Below, one piece after another: positions 1-11,886 of a DNA stretch of 64,000 nt. Position numbers and translations under genes: made by a program. How positions within the stretch are numbered: position 1 is the first letter of the stretch; each line of letters opens with the position of its first letter. This stretch comes from Ophioderma brevispina (lineage: Eukaryota > Echinodermata > Ophiuroidea > Amphilepidida > Ophiodermatidae): contig JAMKCH010022213.1 of assembly GCA_023653785.1 (NCBI GenBank), forward strand, positions 1-64,000, read 5' to 3'. The notes beneath the pieces are model-generated. The model made no database searches. It was not told the origin of the DNA and was given only the letters and a program-made list of their open reading frames with translations.

Positions 1-161
1 GGAGAGATTGGGGGTTTGACGTCACTTGGGGGTGTCGTCATACAGGGTGATCGAAATGAATATGTGGGAATATATATTTATGGAGGTTCTGCATCTGCCT
101 AAAGACATGCAATTTGTTACATCAACATCGGATTGAAGGTAAGCAGATTCCTGTATGAGTC

Positions 162-256
162 TGGATGAATTCAGTATTCTGCCACCACATCCGTTAACAT
201 GCACTTTACTGTCATGAACTGTTGAGGCTGCCAAATTCATAGGGTGGTGCTGGTGA
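162..256. mobile_element. Related palindromic element, diverged
   Basis: GGATGAATTCAGTATTCTGC and CACCACATCCGTTAACATGC at the left, then GTTGAGGCTGCCAAATTCAT and AGGGTGGTGCTGG at the right, the inverted form of the middle of 2274-2361. Confidence 0.5.
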
Positions 257-599
257 GTGGGGGCACAGTCATGACGGTACAAAATTCTTTCCGGACTGGA
301 AAACTAGTCCCAACAGTGCATGACTCACACACACATGCCATCTATTGCAACCTTGTTGCAGTGTACTATGAAATTGAATTTTTTCATGAAGATTTAGACC
401 ACAAGTTGCATGATATTGTGATGATTATTGAAGGCTTTCATCATTTTCAGAGAAAATGAGGTTAAAATTTTGCTCCATCCACACTCAATGCCAATGATGC
501 CATGATCATGAATTTCGTTGACATCGCCTTCCTATGCTTTCGCGCAGCTACCGTGCATGCGTATCTCACACGCCGACTTTGTACGCTATTCCGATTACA

Positions 600-733
600 A
601 CTGTGGCGTACTGCGATTCGCACGTTTACCCCTCCTCTCCCTGCCCCCCTCCCCCCTTCTCGGCGACTTCGATCCCTAGTGGACCCCCACCCTTCCCGCT
701 CCCTCCCTTCCCTCTCATTCTCCCAAAACCTCC
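600..733. repeat. C/T-rich stretch
   Basis: Pyrimidine-rich on the + strand (CCCCTCCTCTCCCTGCCCCC-like), ending just before the TA-target MITE. It resembles the complement of the purine-rich insertion at 55.8-56.5 kb. Pro-rich frames across it are artefacts. Confidence 0.5.
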
Positions 734-1075
734 TAAGGGTGCATTTCGTGATCCTAGCACATTTATTTTTGTTTATGATTCACTAGATATCCTCAAAAAA
801 AAATGTATTTCAAAATTTCAGTTGTTCTGATGTGTTTTTTTTTTAATGAGCGAATATAGTTGTATTGCGCTGCCCCATAGGCCACTGTGTTGTAATTTCT
901 GTCCGTTTACGGACAGAAAATACAAATTACGAATTTCTTGTATAGGCAGATTGAATTTGCACGTAAGATTAGGCACACATACTATACTTGGGCCAGCGGT
1001 TCAGATGATATAAAAATCTCAATTTCTTGAGGTAAATCGGGGGGACGAGGCTGTGGATCACGAAATGCCCCTTTA
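734..1075. mobile_element. MITE with TA target (TGCATTTCGTGATCC ends)
   Basis: The left end is TA then AGGGTGCATTTCGTGATCC; the right end is GGATCACGAAATGCCCCTT then TA. About 340 bases. The centre contains CTGTCCGTTTACGGACAG (900-917), a hairpin. A second, more diverged copy lies at 26864-27209. Confidence 0.85.
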
Positions 1076-1219
1076 AGACTGCGTAAAAGCTGTGACGTCA
1101 CTCCTTAGTTCAGGCTGGACGAAGTATACTGGAAAACTAGGCCTACTGTTCCATTTCAACATGTTTCAGCCTTAGTCTGAGTGAGACTCGGCAACAAAAG
1201 CATGCTTGATCGCTAGTTC

Positions 1220-1381
1220 CAGTGTTCGATTTAGAGGGGTTTTACATGCACAATGCATGTAACATTGGGCCTGTGCATGTAAATTTTTGTCTGTGCAGTA
1301 AAACTTTTTGTGCAATTCAGCCTATTTTCAAGGAAAAGTTATAATTGTGCATGTAACTTTAATTTCCTAAATCGGACACTG
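1220..1381. mobile_element. 162-bp hAT-like MITE with 8-bp target duplication
   Basis: It starts CAGTGTTCGATTTAGAGG and ends CCTAAATCGGACACTG, with TTACATGCAC/GTGCATGTAA inner inverted blocks. The left flank is GCTAGTTC (1212-1219) and the right flank is GCTATTTT (1382-1389). In the duplicated copy the right flank is GCTAGTTC exactly (5378-5385), showing the original 8-bp duplication. The MITE interrupts the inverted terminus of the larger element around it. Confidence 0.85.
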
Positions 1382-2057
1382 GCTATTTTCGCTAAGCATA
1401 ACTCCACATTATGTCTTTGTTTTACAATCAGGGTACCTCTTGGCTGAACACTACAAGGGATGAATGTGACCCAAAAACCAATGTCGTACTTTTCATAAAT
1501 TGGTACTATGCCAACTTAAAGACCCCTAAAAGCACTTACACTAACCCTACCGCTGCAAAGAAACCATTTGAAATGCTTGATGACTAACAAAAATAACTAG
1601 TAACATATACTGGAAAAAACTGCTTCCTAAAACAACTGTTCTCATTTGAAGTAGGTTAATATTTGAGTAGATTTAGCAATGTCATAAAGAACATTGGGAA
1701 AAAACATTCAACATTTAGGAATAACATTTGAAGCAAGGTAATTAATATCCAGAAATCTTAAAAGAATGTGACCATTTGGTAAAAGAGAAGATATAAGTAG
1801 CTTCGCCACAATGCATTTCTTCCAATGGAGATTTTTGTACGGTATCATTTGAATCGTAAGATGAAACATCTTGAAATGACAGTTTGTGATCAGTACTGTC
1901 ACTTTAGCCATGTTCATCTCTAACGATTCACATCGGTAGTCTGTACGGAAACTCTCCACTGGAAGCAATGCATTGTGGGAAGCTATGATATCTTCTCTTA
2001 TTTGGTAACATGCGGTGTCAGTTTGAAATTTAGTGGTAATTCCGTCAAAAAATGTCG

Positions 2058-2172
2058 GGATGTATTTAGTATTCTGCCACACTTAAAATTCGGCACCTTC
2101 GGCATGCTGTTTAGATCTTCCGTTAAAGTTGCCGAATTCGTAGCCTGTGGCGGAATAACTAAATTCTTTCCA
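2058..2172. mobile_element. Palindromic element of about 112 bp (P1)
   Basis: GGGATGTATTTAGTATTCTG at the left is matched by CGGAATAACTAAATTCTTTCC at the right. Inner blocks AAATTCGGCACC and GTTGCCGAATTCG pair too, so the whole element can fold on itself. The family also occurs at 5825, 17980 and 20124. Confidence 0.8.
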
Positions 2173-2273
2173 AAATGTCCTCTATTTAAGCTAATAAAGC
2201 TTAAATACTTGACAGCTGATTTGTGATATTCTCTATAAAAACTCTTGTTATGTTCTATACATTTATAGTAAAC

Positions 2274-2361
2274 GGAAAGAATTTAGTATTGTGCCACCAC
2301 CATATGAATTCAGCCGGCTCAACGGAATTAACTGCTGTTGAAGGATGTGGTGGCAGATCCC
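2274..2361. mobile_element. Related shorter palindromic element
   Basis: It starts GGAAAGAATTTAGTATTGTG CC and ends GGATGTGGTGGCAGATCCC. The outer blocks pair (GTGCCACCACC with GGTGGCAG), while the middle (GAATTCAGCCGGCTCAACGG) matches the sequence near 215-245. Probably a subfamily of the 112-bp element. Confidence 0.6.
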
Positions 2362-4343
2362 GAAAAAACAAAGTGCTTTGATTATTTTTCAGTACTAATA
2401 TTTTTGTATTATAGATAATTCAAGAGTATGTTTCCAAAATTTGGAGGTGTGAGCTCTTCAGGAAAAAAATTATGGTTAGTGAAATTTTTGTGTTCTTTCG
2501 GAAAGGCAGATTGAGGAGTAAAACAAAACGTTCATTCCTGACTCACCGTCCTTTATTATGATAACAAGGTCCTTTGATATGATAACAAGTAATGTCTAAT
2601 CGTGTGGGGAAGAGAGTCATAAGACTGCCGAGCTTGGTGATTGACCGTTATAATCGATACAATCAATAGTTATGGGGGTTTGCAAGCGAGTCGTGGACGT
2701 GATTAAAGAATGAAATGCAGACGTGAGCAGGTATCAATAAGCTCGCTTCTCTCTCTCTCTCACTACCCCGACCCGCCCTACCGTCCGGGTGTTGTGTTCT
2801 TTTTTGTCTTTAAACGTAACAAATTTAATTGGGGTAAGGGGTGAAATATTGATTAATTACAATATACGAATTGATTATACGAATAAAAAAGCACTGAGGA
2901 AAAAGTTAAAATCGTCCAAGTGTTTGTTCAACTCATTTCCATTTATTTATACAATATTATTATTTTATTATTTACGTTATTTATTTAGGTAATTCCTTTG
3001 GTACCAGAAGAGCTTGGTCTCTCACTCCGGCTAAACTTTCAGATTGGACATGGACGACAAACAAAACAATTTTGATTTAAAATGGTAATCTATATATATT
3101 GATATTTCAATGTTTTTTATTTAAACTTCGGTTTGTTCCTGATAGCAATTCGGCCAAAGAATTGGATCAATTTTTAATACTAAGAAATTTAGAGAGCATG
3201 AAGTACTGAAAGCTACAGAAAAGCATATCTTATTACTGAGATCCACCTATACTATGAAAAAAATTTACATCATAAGCAAAAAGATAAAAGATAGCTAGCA
3301 ACAGTGATCAAATCAATACAGTATTGTAGGCCTACATATTGTACATATACATTGAAAATGAAAAAAAATAAAAGCTAAGAAAAGGGGAACCAAGTTAATT
3401 TACAATGGCCATTTTTAAATTGAAACAAGCTCATTTTCTCAAAAAATTTAATACGACGATATGTCTTAGATTATTCTAGAATTTGCGCTCTGTACCTTAA
3501 GCCTATGTCTTCTTCCAGCACTAATATTCCAGGAGCTGGAAGGGAACGAGCAAAGTATTTTGAGCTGCCTGACTTCTAGTTCCTTGGGAATGCATGAATG
3601 AGTAAATATTTGTTTTCTTCCGTTTCGTATAAGAAACACAAAATAGTTTTTATTTCGCAACGATCCAATTATGCGGTCTTTTGGCGAATAAAATAGAAAA
3701 AAAATCCACATTTTTGGGCCTAACTAACGGCCGGAAAAAATGGTACATATAAACTTAGTAACTATAACTTTATTTAAAAGGGTATATAGGCCTACCGAAG
3801 GTCAAATTTAGAGTTCGACAAAGATGAATATCCATGGGATTATCAATTACGATTTGTAGGTGCTTGTAAACGTACGTGCAAATAATAAATATTTTTAAAT
3901 TTAGACAAATAGAGACGCTTTTTGATACACTAAATAAATTACAAATTCAATAACATTTGGAAATTTATTTTCAGTCGAGAAAAGAATGAAAACAGACAAA
4001 AAAAATGGAAATTTTAGATGTATTATAAAGGTCATGAGAAAGTTCAAATCTATTTTGTAAAGGCCAAAACAAAATCACACAAGCATTGGTTTGATGAAAA
4101 AGTTTGGATGTTGAGTTTTTTACAATCTTGCAATTGTTATACGGTATAAAATGTAGGTTTATAGGCTAACATATAATAAATTTTTGTTTTAGAACGTCAC
4201 TCAGTTCCTTTTTTCTCCAGGTTCTTCCTCCAGTTGTCAAGTCAATCTTTAGTTAATCGGTGGGTTTTATAATTAGAATATTAAAGATTGCTTTTACTCA
4301 TTTTATTAAATGGGGAAGAAAAAAAAAACACCAACGTAAGTTT

Positions 4344-4516
4344 TTAAAGGACACTATCAGTGATTTGATTCTAATCAGAAAATCGAAAAAAAAATCATCA
4401 AAAATCTATTTTTGCATGATGTAACAAGTACAGGTAGTCTAACATAACCCTGCAAATGATAAAGACCAGCAGCAAATTTCAAATACTTTTTTTTCAAATC
4501 ACTGATAGGTCTTTAA
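4344..4516. mobile_element. MITE with TTAA ends, internally deleted (173 bp)
   Basis: It begins TTAAAGGACACTATCAGTGA and ends AATCACTGATAGGTCTTTAA. It keeps the first 120 bases and last 50 bases of the 362-base form; the middle is missing. Confidence 0.82.
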
Positions 4517-5824
4517 AAGGCGAGTCATATTTCTTCTAAGGACCTTGTCTTTTTAACGAATTCATACCGAAGTCCGAATTGACCCAAGTCCAAAAACGGA
4601 CTCGCTACGAACTCATATTGTTTTAAAACGTTCATATTGATTTGCTGTTGCGTTGTCCTGTGCTGTGCGGATTCATTGAAGTTGGATAAGGGTAACAGAC
4701 CATGTAAACATGCGTCAGACAGCAAGGATTAGTGCTCTCATATAATATCAAAGGAGGTGAGTTAGGAATGAACGTTTTGTGGTAGTAACATTCCATGTGT
4801 TTTGCATAACTCCACATCTGTGAGTGTTAATGACATAATAATGGACAGCTGGAGTTATGCGTAGCGACTCGCTTGGATCGCATGGCACATCACACAATGA
4901 GACATGACAGAGTCAGAGCTTCAAGTTCAGAAACACGAAATACCACTGGCCGATTGTGTATCATGTATACGGCAGGCGTGGGCGGACGACGCGTATTATC
5001 ATAAACATGAAAAAAACAGTAAATGCTAAAAATCCAGGGTTTTAAATTTCCCGCGGCGTGGAATGCATTAGGAAGCTAGAGTTGTGAGGGCAACGGGCTT
5101 TGGCTTTAATAATATCTTAGAAATGTTCCACGTTAAGTTCCATTGAAAAAAAACCACAAATTACCGTCTAATAAAAGATAGAATCAACTTTGTCTCTCTT
5201 TTACGAGCAACAAAATCGTTGTTAATTTTCAGTCTGCCTGCACTGAAGTCCGAAATTGTCGACCCCGAAGCTTGTCGATGGATTCCCTGTTACAAAATGT
5301 TTGGGTTGCCAGCGATTTTGTTCAAGGAAAAGTTTTAATTGTGGCATGTACCTTTTAATTTCCTAATCGGAACACTGGCTAGTTCTGCTAATCTAACTCC
5401 ACATTATGTCTTTGTTTTACAATCCAATCAGGGTACCACTTGGCTGAACACTACAAAGTACAATGTGACCCATAAACAACACAATGTCTGTCTTTTCATA
5501 AATTGGACTATGCCAACTTAAAGAACCCCAAAAGCGAACTACCCGTAGCATCTTCAAAGGAAACCATTTGAATGCTTGTATAACAAAAAATGTACATATA
5601 CATGGAAATTCTTAAAAATCACTGTCTCAGTCTCATTTTGAATAGGTTAAGTATTTGAGTAGATTTTACAATGTCATAAGTACATTTTGGGAAAACATTT
5701 CAACATTAGCTAACAGGGGTTTGAAGTCAAGGTAATTAATATCCAGAAATCTTAAAAGAATGTGACCATTTGGTAACATGCGGTGTCATTTGAAATTTAG
5801 TGGTTAAATTCCTTCAAAAATGTC

Positions 5825-5936
5825 GGGATAATTTAGTATTCTCGCAACCTTAAAAATTCGCACCTCTTACATGCTTTTATTCCGTTAACGTTTGCCGAAT
5901 CCGTAGCCTGTGGCAGAATTATACTAAATTCATTCC
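5825..5936. mobile_element. Palindromic element of about 112 bp (P2)
   Basis: Duplicate of 2058-2172 through tandem duplication I: GGGATAATTTAGTATTCTCG at the left and TGGCAGAATTATACTAAATT at the right, with CGCACC/TGCCGAATCCG inside. Confidence 0.78.
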
Positions 5937-6040
5937 AAAATGTCCTCTATGTCAAGCTATAAGCTTAACAAATGACAACTGATCTTGTGGATATCTCTGA
6001 TAAAAACTCTTGTTTTATGTTCTATACATTTATAGTAAAC

Positions 6041-6130
6041 GGAAAGAATTTAGTATTGTGCCCACCTAGCATGAATTCGGCAGCCTCAACGAATTAAAAC
6101 TGCATGTTGAAGGATGTGGTGCAGATCCCT
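6041..6130. mobile_element. Related shorter palindromic element (duplicate)
   Basis: Counterpart of 2274-2361 in tandem duplication I, with GGAAAGAATTTAGTATTGTG and GGATGTGGTGCAGATCCC. Confidence 0.58.
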
Positions 6131-8165
6131 AAAAAAACAAGTGCTTTGATTATTTTCATACTAATATTTTTGTATTTCTAATAATCAAAGAGTATGTTTC
6201 CAAATTTGGAGGTTGATCTCTTCAGGAAAAAAATTATGGTTAGTGAAATTTTTGTGTTTTCCGGAAAGGAACAGATTGAGTTAGTAAACAAAACGTTCAT
6301 ATCCTGACCTCACCGCCTTTATTATGATAACAATTTAATGTTTATATGATACAATTAATCGTCTAATCGTGTTGGGTAGATATTCCATAAGACTTCCGAC
6401 TTGGTGATTGACGTTATAATCGATACAATCAATAGGAGTTTGGGGGTGCAGCGATTTCTTTTGGACCGTGGTATTAAAGACTGAAATTCAGACGTGAGTC
6501 AGTATCAAATAAGCTCTCTTTCCCTCTCTCTCTCTCTCACTCCCGACCCGCAAGCCGTCCCTGTGTCGTTTAAAACGTAACAAAGTTTCATTATTGGGTA
6601 AGGGGTAAATAATTTGATTATACACATAGAGAATTGATTATACTAATAAAAAAGCACTGAGGAAAAAGTAAATGTCGTTTGTTTCCAATGTGGTTTTGTT
6701 CGAACTTCAAATTTTCCATATTTTTATACAATGTATATATTTATTTATTTTTCGTTATTTATTTTAGAGTATTCCTGTCGGTCGCAAGGAAGATCTCTGG
6801 TCTCCTCACTCTGCTAAACTTCTCAGATTGAAATGGACGACAAAACTAATTTGGATTAAATTGTAATCTATGATAGAGTGATATTTCAATGTTTTTTTTA
6901 TTTAACTTGGTTTTTCCGGATAGCATTCGGCCCCAACCGTGATTGGATCAATTTTTATCTTAAGAATTTAGAGAGCATGAGTACTGAAACGGCTACGGAA
7001 AAGCATATATTTAATACATAGAGAGATCACCTATTACTATGAAAAATATACAACATCGATAAGCAAAAGATAAGAATAAGCTGTAAAGTGAATCACAAAT
7101 TTGTAGGCCTAGCATATTGTAATACATTGAAAATGAAAAATTAAAGCAAGAAGGGACCAATTTTAATTTACAATAGCACATGTGTTAATGAACAAGCTCC
7201 ATTTTCCCTCAAAATTAATACAATATATTGTCCTTAATATTCTAGAATTTTTACTGCTCTTTACCCGATTAAGCCTATGTTCTGGGAGGTTGGGGGGGGA
7301 GCAGAGCGGGGGAGTAGAAGGAGGGGTGGGGGGTCTTCCATCACTAATATTCCAGGAGCTGGAGGAAACAGCACAGTTTTGAGCCTGACTTTTTTTCCCC
7401 CCCCTATTTCCTTTGGAATGCATTGATGAGTAAAAATTTGTTATCGTCTTGTTTTCGTAAAAGACACAAAATCTTTTTTTTCGCAACGATCAATTATGCG
7501 TCTTTTGGCGAAATAGAAAAGAAAAAAATCCACATTTATTGTGGGCCTAACTAACGGCGAAAAAATGTTACATATAACTTAGTCACTTATAACTGTTTAT
7601 TAAAAAGGGTAGCCCTACCGAAGTCCTAATTTACGTAATTTCGAAAAGATTCATATCCATTGAGTTACTTACCGATTTGTTAAGGTGCTTGTAAAACGTA
7701 CGTGCAAATAAATATTTTTAATATTTAGACAAATAGATGACGCTTATTTTGATACACTAAATAAATTTACAAATTCCATACCATTGTTGGAAATTTATTT
7801 TCAGTAAAGCCAGAACATCAGACAAAAAATGGAAATTTTTGGTTTTTTTTTTTTTTTTTTAAAAGTTTCAAATATAATTTTTGTAAAGGCCAAAACAAAA
7901 TAACACAAGCAAGTTTGGTTTTTGAGAAAAAGTTTGGATGTTGATTTTTTTTTAACAATCTTGCAATGTTCTAACGGTATAAATGTAGTGCTTTAATAGG
8001 CCTATACACTATAATAAATTCTTTTGTTTTAGAAGTCACCTCATTTCCTTCTTTCTCTCCACTCTTCCCTCCCATTGTCAATCTTTATGTTAGCGGTGTT
8101 TTATCTTAAATATTAAAGTTTGTCTGTTTACGCAGTTTATTAAATGGGAAAAACACCAACGTAAG

Positions 8166-8342
8166 TTAAAGACACTATCACACTATCAGTGATTTGCTAA
8201 TCCGCAAATCGAAGAAAAAAAATCAATCAAATCATAGTTTTGCATGTATGTAACAAGTGTAGGTAGCCTAACATACCCTGCCAATGATAAGACCAGTAAG
8301 CAATTTCAAATATTTTTTTCAAAATCATGATAGTGTTCTTAA
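8166..8342. mobile_element. MITE with TTAA ends, internally deleted (duplicate)
   Basis: Counterpart of 4344-4516 carried by tandem duplication I. The ACACTATC near the start is doubled and several indels are present. Confidence 0.8.
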
Positions 8343-8654
8343 AAGAGGGGCGGTTCATATTCTGATAGTACCTTCGTCTTTTACCGCCTTCCTACCGAAG
8401 TCCGAATTTGAAAGTCTCGAAAACGTACTCTGCTACTTAACAATTTGTTTTTGTTAAACCATTGCTATGATTGTGTGTGCGTGTTCCTGTGTGTTCGGAT
8501 CATTAGAAGTTGATAAGCTTAACAGACCATTAAAACGATGCTGTCAGACAGCAAGGATTAGGTGCTCTCCATTTAATATCAAAGGGACGGTGAAGTCAGG
8601 AATGAACGTTTGTGGTAACTACATGTGTTTTGTTGCCTAACTCCACATCATTGA

Positions 8655-9590
8655 ACCTTGACTCGCAGATGATCTAGCTCTAACGGCCGATCTGATTGTG
8701 GCGCACAAGATCACTAACATCACTTGAGAATGCTGTCGACAAGTCCGGCCTACATCTAATGCCCCGAACTGAATATATGACTGTCCAATGAGAAGACGAT
8801 CATCAACCTATCTGTCACACAATGGGAGCCAACTCAAAGAGGTCAGGACTGCAAGTATCTAGGGTCTATGTTGCCGACAGCAAGAAAGACTTCCTGTCAC
8901 GCAAATGACAAGCTTGGAAATGCCTCCAATAACTACTAAACCACTTATGGCAATCTGGTTTCGCCAATTCAACTAAGCTGAAATTTTTTAGAGCCTGTGT
9001 AGAGAAGCTTAGAGATTATCCTGTTATAATGGATCTGAGACCTGGACCATGAAGAAAGAGCGACAGGATAGACTGGATTGCACCTACACCAAGCTTCTTA
9101 ATGCGAGTACAAAAACATATCCTGCGTGAGCACAAGACCAAAGCCAAGATGATATGGAGATATCCCTCAATTTCATCTTCTTTTGCCCAAACGTCCTGCA
9201 GCGTTTGCCGGTCACTGTCAAATCGTGCGATTGACCAAGTAGTCTCAGACGTCACATGTGGAAGGTTACAAATGCCAAAACAGGTGTCGTCACCGCCTTT
9301 GAACTACATTGATGGGATTGCTCAAGACAACAGAATCGCCATCCGGATCCTCTGACACCCCAACCTAATTACAAACAGGGACATTTGACGCTACATAGTG
9401 AACAGCAACTCGGCTGCAGCCGTTAGATCGACATCATTGTCAAGTGTTAGGTGACAGAATACTAGGACCATATCTCTAATCGTTAATTCAACAGAGGGGC
9501 TCTCCACCGCAAAGCATATTGGATGGAAAAAGGTGCAACACAACCAACCCGAAGTGTCTATCGCGATTGCCGCTGTTTACGCATAGCACG
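8655..9590 (+). mobile_element. 3' part of the same LINE family
   Basis: It reads TEYMTVQ-like, then QDCKYLGSMLPTARKTSCH-like, SKLKFF.ACV, then LLNASTKTYPA / MRVQKHILREHKTKAKMIW and QTSCSVCRSLSNRAIDQVVSD, with frameshifts. Blocks such as KTEYMTV, the QDFKYLG region and REHKTKAK align with the minus-strand copy at 30.6-31.3 kb. It lies wholly within the 2.3-kb segment found only in duplication I copy 2. Confidence 0.85.
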
Positions 9591-10461
9591 CTCAACACAA
9601 AATATATAGGAGTCGGGCAATCCCGGGGCGGCTTCCTTCCAAATTTTTCCAAAATGTCTAAACAAATTTGATCACGATAATAGATTCCTACAACGTTGAT
9701 AATTAAAATACAATTTGATATTCACTCCTGACCCTAATTTTTAGGCAATCATTGTCTGATTTTGTAAGCTAACTTACTTGTTTCCGGGAGAAATCTCCGC
9801 GATAGCATGATAGATCTTTTTTTATTTGAGTTTGCTTGGCCTCTATAGGCTATCGGATACACATGCCTATGGCACAATAATTTGGGCGCAAATGGGACCC
9901 CAATCTGACGGCTCTTTTCAGAATTTACCCATAGCAAGCAAAACAGTGCACCACAACAGCCTACGACACTAAAGCTACTAAAAGAAATATTTACAATTCC
10001 GATATCAATAATATCAAGTTATAAGCCCCATAACCCAGGGAAAACAGTCCTTTCTGTCCTGTCTGTTTGCTATCCTTTCTCTTTTAAGGGATTTTTATTT
10101 CAAAGTACCTGATAATTCGGCTAGTTTTCTTATACTAGTAATGAATGTTATTTGGATAGTCTGCAAGTTGTTACAAAATATATTGCACAATTGTCGAGTA
10201 TACTATATACTATTTCTTAATTAAAACTAGCTTCGGACAGCACGCCTTGGTTAGAACACTAACCGTTTCTTTTAATTTTTCGACTGACTTCTAGTTATGC
10301 AGCTAATTACTAATATTAATACAATTTTTATCGTTAACAAATCCGCTTAAATCACATGTAATGTTATCCACTATTACTTTTGCTCCTTTATTTACCTAAA
10401 CAGGGCATATCAATGAATAAACCCACAATAATCCAGCATCTACCAGCCTTAGGCACAGGCT
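9591..10461. other. No recognisable feature
   Basis: AT-rich sequence inside the copy-2-specific segment, downstream of the LINE tail. No exon-like frame, inverted terminus or tandem repeat stood out. Confidence 0.5.
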
Positions 10462-10905
10462 TCGTAAAATACGCAAAGATAAAGTTTCGTTAAAAAGTTT
10501 GTTAACCTAACAAAATTACCATATCTCTCTTCAGATATCTCCGTCATTATTACAACCAAGAACACACACGGCTCGCCATCACCTAACTGATTAAAAGTCC
10601 TAAAGTAGTTTGAAAAGTGAAGGATGTTAAGCCTTCGCCGAGCAAATAATGTAATGTGTCCTGTACGTAGAGTGAGGTAAAACACTTCGAAAACACGCTA
10701 AGATGAAGCGTCATTAAAAGTGGCTAACAAAGTAATAATAAAAAAATACACATAATATATTCCTTCAGGATATCTCCGATCGTTATTACAACCAAACAGT
10801 GAAATGATCGCCACCTAGAGGATAAAAAGGTCCTAAAAGTATTTGAAAGAGTAAGATTTTTAAGCATTTGCCAAGCAGATTACGTAGTTCGTCTATGTAA
10901 ACAAC
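10462..10905. repeat. Direct repeat dimer of about 215-220 bp
   Basis: Two diverged units (10462-10680 and 10685-10905) share TATCTCCGTCATTATTACAA or a variant, AAGTCCTAAA, TTTGAAA and TTAAGC..T.GCC.AGCA blocks. They lie in the copy-2-specific segment of duplication I. No function is recognised. Confidence 0.65.
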
Positions 10906-11886
10906 GGCTGCGAAAGTGGACAGCGGCCGCGTGCGGCGCTCTTGGCCCCTTTTTCGGCCCCATGAAGCATTGCGGTTCCGATTAGCGAAACCCTTATGAC
11001 AGTGGAGTTAGCTTAGCAAACTAGCTTGATCCGCATGTCACATACACACAATGAGACATGACAGAGTCAGAGCTTCAAGTTCGAAACAATGAAATACCAC
11101 TGGCGATGTGTATTATGTATAACGGCGCGGTGGCGGACGACGCGTATTATCATAAACATGTAAAAAACATTAAATGCTAAAAAGTAAATCATGGTTTTAA
11201 ATTTCCCGCGTCGTTGGAATGCGTTAGGAAGCTAGAGATTGTGAGGCAACGGGCTTTAATAATATCTTAGAAATGTTCCACGTACGTTCCATTGAAAAAC
11301 ACACAAATTACCTTCCTAAAAGATAGAATCAAATTTGTCTCTTTTACGAGCAACAAATCGTGTTAAATTTTCAGCTCTGCACTGCACCGAAGATTGTCGC
11401 TCCCGAAGCTTGTCGATGGATTCCCTGTTACAAAATGTTTGGGTTGCCAGCCGATTTTTCACTCTTTGCAGATTACTATATGCGCGAACTGCACAACCGA
11501 TTCACAAGCCAAAAAAAAGCTAAAAATGTCGTGGTTTTTTTTTTTTTTTTTTTGTTTTTTTATGTACGACGGGCCGTAGAGTTTTTCTAAATACTCGGGG
11601 TGTTGGGGATGGAAAATATTGTGGGGTCAAAAAAATTAGTCCCAAAAGGGGGATTCAAACAATTTCAGTTGGTATTCGGGGGGCTGAAACTAAAGGATAT
11701 TTGTGCTCCATTCAAAACAGAACTTTACCAAATTGCCAAAGTATCATATTTTTGTTATTATCTAATTTGGGGGGGGCAATTTTAAATTGGGAAATAACTT
11801 TTCATAGAAAATTGGTGCTGAAAACGAATATGCAAGGGTTCCCACGCTTCGCGTGAAAAGGATCACCACTGACCTCTAGTCATTGC

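Larger units (their letters stand above)
1389..4867. mobile_element. Long-inverted-repeat element (copy 1), non-autonomous
   Basis: TCGCTAAGCATAACTCCA at 1389-1406 is matched by TGGAGTTATGCGTAGCGA at 4850-4867 (17 of 18 paired). With the MITE removed, similarity between the arms appears to continue outward (CATGCTTGATCGCTAG on the left against the complement of CTCGCTTGGATCGCATG on the right) at lower identity. A further GCATAACTCCACAT copy at 4804-4817 makes an inner hairpin with the right end. No coding sequence was recognised; the interior holds several smaller palindromic elements. Confidence 0.65.
1326..5319. repeat. Tandem duplication I, copy 1
   Basis: The unit begins TTTTCAAGGAAAAGTT inside the 162-bp MITE and ends GGGTTGCCAGCGATTTT. 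It is colinear with 5321-8650 plus 10990-11459. The junction at about 5320 shares ATTTT with both parents. Confidence 0.85.
5386..11018. mobile_element. Long-inverted-repeat element (copy 2), with extra 2.3 kb
   Basis: The ends TGCTAATCTAACTCCA (5386-5401) and TGGAGTTAGCTTAGCA (11003-11018) pair at 15 of 16 positions. From 5386 to about 8650 it follows copy 1. About 8655-10985 is extra, beginning with a LINE tail. In copy 1 the same place holds only some 20 unmatched bases. Confidence 0.62.
5321..11459. repeat. Tandem duplication I, copy 2 (with 2.3-kb insertion)
   Basis: It starts TTCAAGGAAAAGTTTTAATT and ends GGGTTGCCAGCCGATTTT. It differs from copy 1 by very many small indels plus the insertion at about 8655-10985. 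It also has a local 60-base G-rich insertion at about 7281-7340. Confidence 0.85.

Noticed and set aside
502..830. Pro-rich overlapping frames
   Set aside because: They cross a C/T-rich tract and run into a MITE; no coding signal.
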